Notes under the pieces: model-generated | Database searches by the model: none | Told to the model about the DNA's origin: nothing | What the model saw: only the letters and a program-made list of their open reading frames with translations | Part shown: positions 5,912-11,415 of the stretch, one piece after another | Layout: every line of letters begins with the position of its first letter | Numbering within the stretch: the stretch's first letter is position 1 | Source of the DNA: Stramenopiles sp. TOSAG23-6 | Taxonomy: Eukaryota; Sar | Assembly: GCA_900128565.1 (NCBI GenBank) | Contig: LT636260.1 | Location: 1 to 11,415 of the forward strand | Length of the DNA: 11,415 bases | Direction: 5' to 3' | Translations under genes and position numbers: made by a program

Positions 5912-8793
5912 ATGGCAACATCAACTNTTTCATCAACCGATCCTGCAATCGCTAATAAGTTTGTAGAATCATACGAAGGAAGCAGATCTGGGGATGGAAG
6001 CATGCATGGCGATGCTACTCAATGCATATTTTTAGGAGAGCAATCTCAATATAAAGGTCAATTTCATGCAAACCTTATGCANGGCTTGGGTTCTTATACA
6101 TGGAAAGATGGAACAACTTTCGAAGGCGATTTTAAGTATAATCAAATTGATGGTAATGGCTCATANATATGGGCTGATAAAAGTTCATATACAGGTGGTG
6201 TATCTAAAGGGAAACGACATGGTTCCGGTGTATTTAAATATTCCCCAGAGCTTGGTGCAATTTATAAAGGTACATATAGAGAGGGTTTGCGTGAAGGGTA
6301 TGGCGAGCTTTGGTATAATGCCGAAAAGAGTTCATTCTATAAAGGAAACTGGCTTGGTGGTGAGCGTCATGGTTCGGGGTTTATGATCTACCCTAGTGGG
6401 AGTAGATATGATGGAGGTTGGTTGAATGGGAAGAAACATGGACATGGAGAATTCTTTTGGTCGAAGCAGAATGAAAAATATGTAGGGGATTGGAAAGAGG
6501 GTAAGCAACACGGTTTNGGTGTTCATACATGGCTACAAGAAAGTGATAGTGGGAAATATTCACCNGTGCATCTACGACAGATGTGTAATCGCTATGAAGG
6601 CAATTGGAAAAATGGTCTTCGTGATGGTTTTGGGATATTTCACTACGCCAATGGTGCAAAATATGAAGGTGATTGGAAGAATAATTTAAAACATGGTCGA
6701 GGTATTTTTACATTTGATGATGGCAATATTTTTGAAGGTGAATTTTTTCATGATCGAATGCTAACAGGTCCAGATAGAGCTGGCGCAGGTTCCAATTCNC
6801 CTCGTGCTCGAAATGACAACAGTTCAATAAAGGAAGTAACTATAAGTAAAGATTCCGCCACTTCTAATAAAAAGAGCAAAATTCGAAAAAGTCCTCTAAA
6901 AGGTAGTCACAAAAAGGAGGATATCAAATCTAAAAATAAAAAAAATAATAAAAATAATAAAAATAATAAAAACAAGAAAGTGGGTAAAAGACCAAAGAAA
7001 AAACTAATCGCAACAGTGAAACAGACTCAATTGCATATTAGTGATGTATTGGAAGGCAGAAATATTTCACAGGCTGAGCAAGATGACCAAATTCGAAGTA
7101 TCCGAAATGCACTATTACGCACAAGTTCAAAACTACAGAATATTTACAAGTTTTATTCTGAAAAATGTTCATCCAATGAAGGGAATATGTTTACAATGCC
7201 TATGGAGGAATTCTGGGTCTTTGCACATGCATGCAAATTACCTAGACCATCATTCCCATTGGCAAGAATTAACCGAGTGTTTCTCGAAATGCGATTGCAT
7301 CATTTTAAGTCGATACGTAGTGGAAGAGCTCAAATAGTTGCATCGGGGGTTACATCGACATCAGAGTCTTTAATGGAGGCAGTAGTACCTCCTGAGAAAT
7401 CATCAATTGGTGTACATTCGGGAAAAAGATCTCTCTTGTATCGTGATTTTATTGAAGGACTTGTTCGTATTTCACAAGCTCTTTATGATGCTGATCATGA
7501 CGGCAGTGCAGTTAAACATGGGTGTACTATAAACCCAAAAAGAAGTAAGAAATATCCAACAACGTTGTCAGATAAATTTTGCTGGATGCTTTCTGATTTT
7601 ATTACAGAGCCACCAAGTAATACAGAAACATTATCTGAATTCGAGAAACTATTACAACATCCGGATATTCAAGGACTAATACTTAAATGGAAAGAAAATA
7701 TACATANATTATTTTGCACATCCTCGAAACAGAAATGTTGTTTTTTACCTGCTGCAAAAGACGAAACAATGAGTTGTGGGGAATGGGTGAATATGTTACG
7801 AAAAAATGGTCTTGTAAAGGATGGCACTGATGCGGATGCCATTACTGTGTCTACTGAAGCGGAAGATAATGCTAGTGCTAACAGTGTTAGTAGTGATTCC
7901 AAGTCAGATAGTTCTAGTGGTAATAGTCATTCAGATAGTAATAGTCATTCAGATAGCAGTAGTCATAGTATAGTACAAGAAATACAAAAATGGCAAAAAT
8001 CAGTTACTACAGACAAAGCTATTCAATTATTTATGTCTACAAACTTTCAAAGAAATATAAATGATTCTGAGATAAATGTACCAAATGTTGGAGAAAGTGT
8101 AGCATCAGAATGTTCTCTGCTTCATATTGAAATGATAGAATGGGAATTTATTCGGTTGTTATGCCGCTTTGTCTTCGAGACTCATTCCGATATTTTTCGT
8201 ACAGCTAATCGTTTAGAAAAAGAAGAAAAGGAAGCNATAGAAGCTTCTGTTGCTGCTGCCATTGCGAGGAGAGAGGCAGCAGAAGCAGCTAGAGGTGCAT
8301 CNCCGAGATCATGTACGTTGTCAAAATTGTTTTTTTTGCACCAAATTTTGTACCAAATTTTGCACCTAACAAAACAATAGATTGTACAATATCTTTTCAC
8401 ATTGCATCATTCTCACGTTCTTCGTCTAGGTATTCCACGAGACCTTCATCAAGAACGTCGCCAAGGTCATCACCAAGAAACGCCTCAAGGCCTTCTTCGA
8501 GGTCTTCACCAAGAAACAGTTCGCGGCCATCTTCGCGGTCGTCAATAAGATCATCATCAAGGTCAACAACGGGTAAAAAGTCTATGTCATCATCACCTTT
8601 AATTACAAAAAAGAAGATGTCTTCGCTAGTTGAAGATCGGCCACTGAGTGGCTTGCATATTCCAACAGAGCTTCAAATGGACCCAGCAGAGCAACGTCGT
8701 GAAAGACGGAAAACAATGACAGAGAACTATTTNATGCAATTATCTGGACTTTTCGAATTACTGTTTGTTATGGAGACAAATTCTATACAATAA
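5912..8793 (+). CDS. RSPH10B: Radial spoke head 10 homolog B-like MORN-repeat protein, one intron
   Basis: Two exons (5912-8312 and, with the CAT junction, 8411-8793) encode about 927 residues; human RSPH10B is about 870. Ten MORN repeats span residues 47-290 (for example YEGNWKNGLRDGFGIFHY, YEGDWKNNLKHGRGIFTF), ending in the RSPH10B-like FEGEFFHDRM. A Lys/Asn linker follows, then a conserved-looking region with NALLRTSSKLQNIYKFYSEK, MEEFWVFAHACKL, LLYRDFIEGLVRISQALYD and LSDKFCWMLSDFI that matches the layout of the RSPH10B C-terminal half. RSPH10 belongs to the radial spoke head of the ciliary axoneme, so the organism probably builds motile flagella. A Ser-rich tract (SDSSSGNSHSDSNSHSDSSS) and an Ala/Glu helix precede the intron. 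The tail is an added Ser/Arg repeat. Start: first ATG, followed by plausible protein. Several codons contain N. Confidence 0.85.
6941..6967 (+). repeat. Three 9-nt AAAAATAAT units encoding Lys-Asn-Asn
   Basis: In-frame microsatellite in the linker after the MORN repeats of the RSPH10B-like protein. It encodes (KNN)3 inside a longer Lys/Asn tract. Likely length-polymorphic. Confidence 0.85.
8313..8410 (+). other. Intron C (RSPH10B-like gene), introner-like family
   Basis: It starts GTACGTTGTC after AGATCAT. The core region is GCACCAAATTTT, repeated as GTACCAAATTTT (8338-8361), then GCAC and CTAAC (8366-8370). Ending at CAT (8410) gives 98 nt and joins ASPRS to FSRSSSRYSTR, continuing the Ser/Arg tail in phase 1. 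The exon end ATCAT is repeated at the intron end, so the exact cut can slide over 5 nt. Alternatives: a TAG at 8378-8380 (68 nt, in frame, only about 10 nt beyond the branch motif) or GTTGTC at 8317 with TAG at 8430. This is the most diverged copy. Confidence 0.65.
8411..8580 (+). repeat. Ser/Arg-rich degenerate tandem repeat in the C-terminal tail
   Basis: The second exon opens with repeats of the type RPSSRSSPRNSS encoded by related units such as TCTTCACCAAGAAAC and GCCTTCTTCGAGG. It resembles an RS-type low-complexity domain, possibly a phosphorylation or interaction tract. I know of no such tail as a standard part of RSPH10B. Confidence 0.7.
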
Positions 8794-8794
8794 A
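8789..8794 (+). terminator. Possible polyadenylation signal AATAAA overlapping the RSPH10B-like stop
   Basis: The stop codon TAA (8791-8793) lies inside AATAAA. Similar in placement to the one just after gene 1, which suggests very short 3' UTRs, but chance is possible in AT-rich DNA. Confidence 0.25.
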
Positions 8795-9129
8795 AACAAT
8801 CGATAAAGATTTATTTTGTTTTTAAAATGAACTTCAGTGTACGGTTGCGTTAAAAATTCCATGTTGTCCGCTACCGTATAGNTTAATGTATATTTTGCTA
8901 TATATAAGATAGTCCCTTTTCGATTTGATCAATCTCAAATGCGCGCAATTGCGAATAAGTTCAAACTTCAAACGACTTCAAACATCAAAAGCTGATGTCA
9001 ACATTCAGTCAAGTTCACCCAATTACCCAAGAAGAACCTTCAGATTTGTTTGAATTCTTAAAATATAGAAATCCCTGATGAATTTAACTTCATTTTAACA
9101 TCCATTTCAAAAGTCCAAAAGCCTCGAAA
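8794..9129 (+). promoter_or_regulatory. Intergenic region with TATA-like element upstream of gene 6
   Basis: These 336 nt hold the 3' end of the RSPH10B-like gene and the promoter of gene 6. TATATATAAG at 8899-8908 is a fair TATA box about 220 nt before the ATG. A degenerate direct repeat (TTCAAAC three times, 8960-8985) follows. No coding frame is convincing; in-frame stops (for example TAA at 9085) precede the gene 6 ATG. Confidence 0.4.
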
Positions 9130-11415
9130 ATGGAAGTTCAAGTCCATCCAGAACCACCACTTGAAAATGATAGCAACTTGAACTCGTCATTACCAAGTCT
9201 TCCCTTCTACCCCCCTCGCCGTGACCTGCTCATTGGTTTTTTTTGTTCTTTTCTTTATCTAACCGTGCTCCTAAGCCTCGAAATGGGTTGTAACGCAGAT
9301 GGGGGAGAAATGAGTTGTAAAATTCCACTTCGTGTCTCACCCGACCAGGTCCTCTTTTCAAGTGGCAAGGCACAAGACAAAGCACATGAGGCTCTGAGCA
9401 CGAAAACAAAAATTAAAACTGCAGAGCCATGATCCTATAGTGGTAAGGTTGGAATTAAAATACAGATGTGGAATATCGATTTTTCGAGCTTTACATGGCA
9501 GATTCATGACAATAAAAAAGAGTTTAGTCGTGTGTTTTCAGCCCCAACGTTGCCCTACCGAACTCGATGCGACAGCCATAGTTGCAGAAGAGCGAGTGAT
9601 GGAGCATTAGTGGGTGTAGATGGGGTTTTCCCAAAGGCAGTCACATTCAATGCTGAAGCTGCTTTAATACAGAGTCAGAACTCTATCAGCGACGGATGGA
9701 AGATTCTGGATGAAAATTCCGAAGATTTTTTTGAAATGGAAAACGAAGTGAAACTATGGGAGGAAAATGAGGAAGCTCTGTATGTTTTATTTTTCTTCCA
9801 TTTCGATTTTTTTTTCGTACGAAATTCCGTACCTAACAAATTGTACAAAAAAAATATTTTTACACAAACATGGAGTCTGAACTTTCGAATGAGTCTACAG
9901 AACGCGATTGTTTCAGTTCAGATATGATGGTGTTTTCAACACTTCAACAAAGTCCTGTACCATGCAACATCGGCTTCGGATATGTAGAACCGAAGGAAAT
10001 GAAAATATTTCCGACTACAATTACACGAAAAGAGTGCGAAGGAACAGATGAACCACGTATGTTTTAGTTTTTTTCAAATTCGATTTTTTTTTCGTACGAA
10101 ATTTTGTACCTAACGATTTTTTTTAAATATTTTTCCAAAATACATGCGCAACTTTCACTACAGATCCAAATGAACAACATGGGACTAGCTGCAAATGTTC
10201 ATATGACCCAATAGCCGTAAGCAATGGTTCAACCGACTACAATATGTGGTGTACACCACTAGCAGCTCTCTCTGAACGAGGGAAACCAGTGCAGGATTTT
10301 TTTTTCACACCTGAAGGTTTTAAATATGGGGCAGCAAATAAGTATTGGACAGATGAAGATCAAATTGCATATGAAAAAGATTATGAACTTTATGAAAAAA
10401 AGTTACAAGCAGAGGCAAAACAGAAATGTGGTACAATGTGTGATGACGAAGGAACATGTGCTGCAAGTCAATGTCAATGGGATTATGATCTGCTCGGTGG
10501 CATATCAATGGATCCTTTATTTGAGTATTGTGAACGCTCAGCTCCGTATCATTTTATAGGGCAAAAAGCCAATGCAATTAGCAATCACTGGTTTGGTTTC
10601 TTTGCAGTTTGGACGGTTTGTTTTGGCATGAGTGATTTGTTGAGAAAGTCGAATCAATTAGAGATCAAAATCATTTGCGCTTGTTCAGCTGGTTTGGTGG
10701 TTGTGTTTATTCTCTGTCTAATTATTTTTGGCGACAAAGGTTTTGGTGGAGCCGTTCACATCTCCCTCTTTGGGACACAAATAATTGGAGTTTTACTTAA
10801 CGCTGTTGGGGCAGCGGTAGGATATGGAACGAATAGAGATCCTAATATTATTACAAAAACATATAAAAAAGGCGAAATAATTTCTTCTTCTGAGATGGTT
10901 ACATTGAACAGTACTAATGCACCTGCTGAGGAAGAGCAGCAAAAAACAGTGATAATTGATACTGAAGAAAAGAATGTTGCAGCAACACGAGTCGCACTTG
11001 TAGCGAATATAATAGATATAGAGGCAGGTGATGTTGTCAAAAGTGATGTGTTGTATTTGTCAAATCATCTTCGTGACTGTCCGTTCCTAACACTGCAGTT
11101 TGGACTTGCTCTATTTATGACAGACTCGAGCAGTTTTTTATTTCATGCTTCGTTGACACAGTTAGGTCAGCGTTTAGATGTATTGGCTGTCTACTGTGTC
11201 GTTCTCACACCATTTGCATATAGTCTCCTTTCATTAATGAATGTACCACCCCCTACTGTCACTAGTAGGAACCAGCCCAAACTTGTTCGTTTCCTTCGTT
11301 GTCTTACTATATTGATGCCATTGACTCTTGCATTTGTATTTGCATCTGCAGGAAACAAAGGTATGTTTTATTTTTTTTTCAATTTCGAATTTATTTTTCG
11401 TACGAAATTTTGTAC
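9130..11415 (+). CDS. Multipass membrane protein with Cys-rich luminal/extracellular domain, 3' partial, in-frame TGA
   Basis: Exons 9130-9779, 9872-10056, 10146-11360 (CAT junctions) and a fourth beyond the window. Residues 31-53 (LLIGFFCSFLYLTVLLSLEM) look like a signal anchor. A long polar, Cys-rich region follows (CDSHSC, CNIGFGYVEP, CKCSYD, CGTMCDDEGTCAASQC), likely disulfide-bonded outside the cytoplasm. Exon 3 then has about six hydrophobic segments: WFGFFAVWTVCFGM, IICACSAGLVVVFILCLIIF, ISLFGTQIIGVLLNAVGAA, then after an acidic loop LTLQFGLALFM, LDVLAVYCVVLTPFAYSLL and LTILMPLTLAFVFAS. The topology suggests a receptor or transporter-like protein; I recognise no family. A TGA at 9430-9432 interrupts exon 1. 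ATG 9130 is the first in-frame start after an upstream stop. Confidence 0.7.
9430..9432 (+). other. In-frame TGA inside exon 1 of gene 6
   Basis: The frame from 9130 reads GAG CCA TGA TCC TAT and then stays open (SYSGKVGIKIQMWNIDFSSF) to the intron at 9780. No stop other than this one occurs over 650 nt. TGA is the real stop of at least three neighbouring genes, so reassignment is unlikely. Possible causes: base error, a null allele, a missed small intron, readthrough, or selenocysteine (no support seen). Confidence 0.7.
9780..9871 (+). other. Intron D (gene 6), introner-like family
   Basis: Starts GTATGTTTTA, poly-T, core at 9814-9839 (TTCGTACGAA, then TTCCGTAC), CTAAC 9833-9837, block AAATATTTTTACACAAACAT ending 9871. 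The 92-nt removal joins EEAL to ESELSNESTERD in phase 2. Conventional options: a 3' site TTTCAG at 9916 (137 nt), or GTTTTA at 9784 with GGAG at 9875 (92 nt, weak 5' site). ATGTTT near the start is the exact complement of AAACAT at the end. Confidence 0.7.
10057..10145 (+). other. Intron E (gene 6), introner-like family
   Basis: Starts GTATGTTTTAG, core at 10091-10116, CTAAC 10110-10114, ends CCAAAATACAT at 10145 (89 nt, phase 1), giving TDEPRATFTTDPNEQ. A good conventional site, TTTCACTACAG, ends at 10163, also in frame, and would give TDEPHPNEQ (107 nt). Here sequence alone cannot choose. Intron retention would hit TAG almost at once. Confidence 0.75.
11361..11415 (+). other. Intron F (gene 6), introner-like family, cut by the window edge
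   Basis: GTATGTTTTA follows GGAAACAAAG in phase 1. The T tract and the core (TTCGTACGAAATTTTGTAC, 11397-11415) match introns D and E nearly base for base; the branch motif and 3' end lie outside. Confidence 0.85.

Noticed and set aside
9430-9432. Selenocysteine or TGA reassignment
   Set aside because: TGA ends neighbouring genes, and no known selenoprotein motif or SECIS is visible; error or null allele is simpler.
9462-9466. A 23-nt GT-AG intron just after the TGA
   Set aside because: Far shorter than the 89-98 nt introns here, lacks the core, and would not remove the TGA.
1-11415. CRISPR array, tRNA, rRNA, bacterial operon or virus
   Set aside because: No spaced identical repeats, no cloverleaf or rRNA-like stretch, and the gene content and introns are eukaryotic nuclear.

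Overview
The window is nuclear DNA from a compact, AT-rich eukaryotic genome. It has short spliceosomal introns, closely packed genes on both strands, a spliceosomal U5 protein and a radial-spoke protein, so the organism splices mRNA and builds motile cilia. The expanded tandem Tudor-like repeats (pattern WFPG..I..VN.DGTY.I.YDDGD) recall those common in stramenopile and other algal protists. A flagellated stramenopile-type alga is my inference, not something the sequence proves. Scattered single N bases look like unresolved consensus positions.

Layout: (1) a large plus-strand gene runs in from the left edge to 3155 and encodes about ten Tudor-like domains with two EF-hand modules and an acidic 14-residue repeat. 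Its frame breaks once, exactly at a T TTT TTA heptamer. (2) A minus-strand four-helix membrane protein (3197-3832) converges on it. (3) DIM1/TXNL4A (4175-4609, plus) diverges from gene 2. (4) A minus-strand protein (4665-5645) with an MGNVSS myristoylation-type start and a very basic segment converges on DIM1. (5) An RSPH10B-like MORN protein (5912-8793, plus) diverges from gene 4. (6) A plus-strand multipass membrane protein starts at 9130 and leaves the window inside its third intron. It carries one in-frame TGA.

The most unusual signal is the introns. All six that I can place (in genes 1, 4, 5 and three times in gene 6) share one stereotyped body: a GTAYRT start, a T-rich tract, a palindromic core built on TTCGTACGAA and a TTTGTAC-type arm, an abutting CTAAC branch-site-like motif, an AAATATTTTT block, and an end at (A)CAT. 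Among the five complete introns, the conserved segment stops at CAT. Joining the exons there keeps the frame in all five, gives uniform lengths of 89-98 nt and, in gene 1, restores a Tudor repeat exactly. There is no AG at that point. AG alternatives that also keep frame exist but give irregular lengths (68-137 nt), and in gene 1 the AG choice destroys a conserved motif. One copy has 24-bp terminal inverted repeats with a single mismatch. This fits a family of introner-like (transposon-derived) introns, possibly with non-canonical 3' splice sites; RNA data would decide it.
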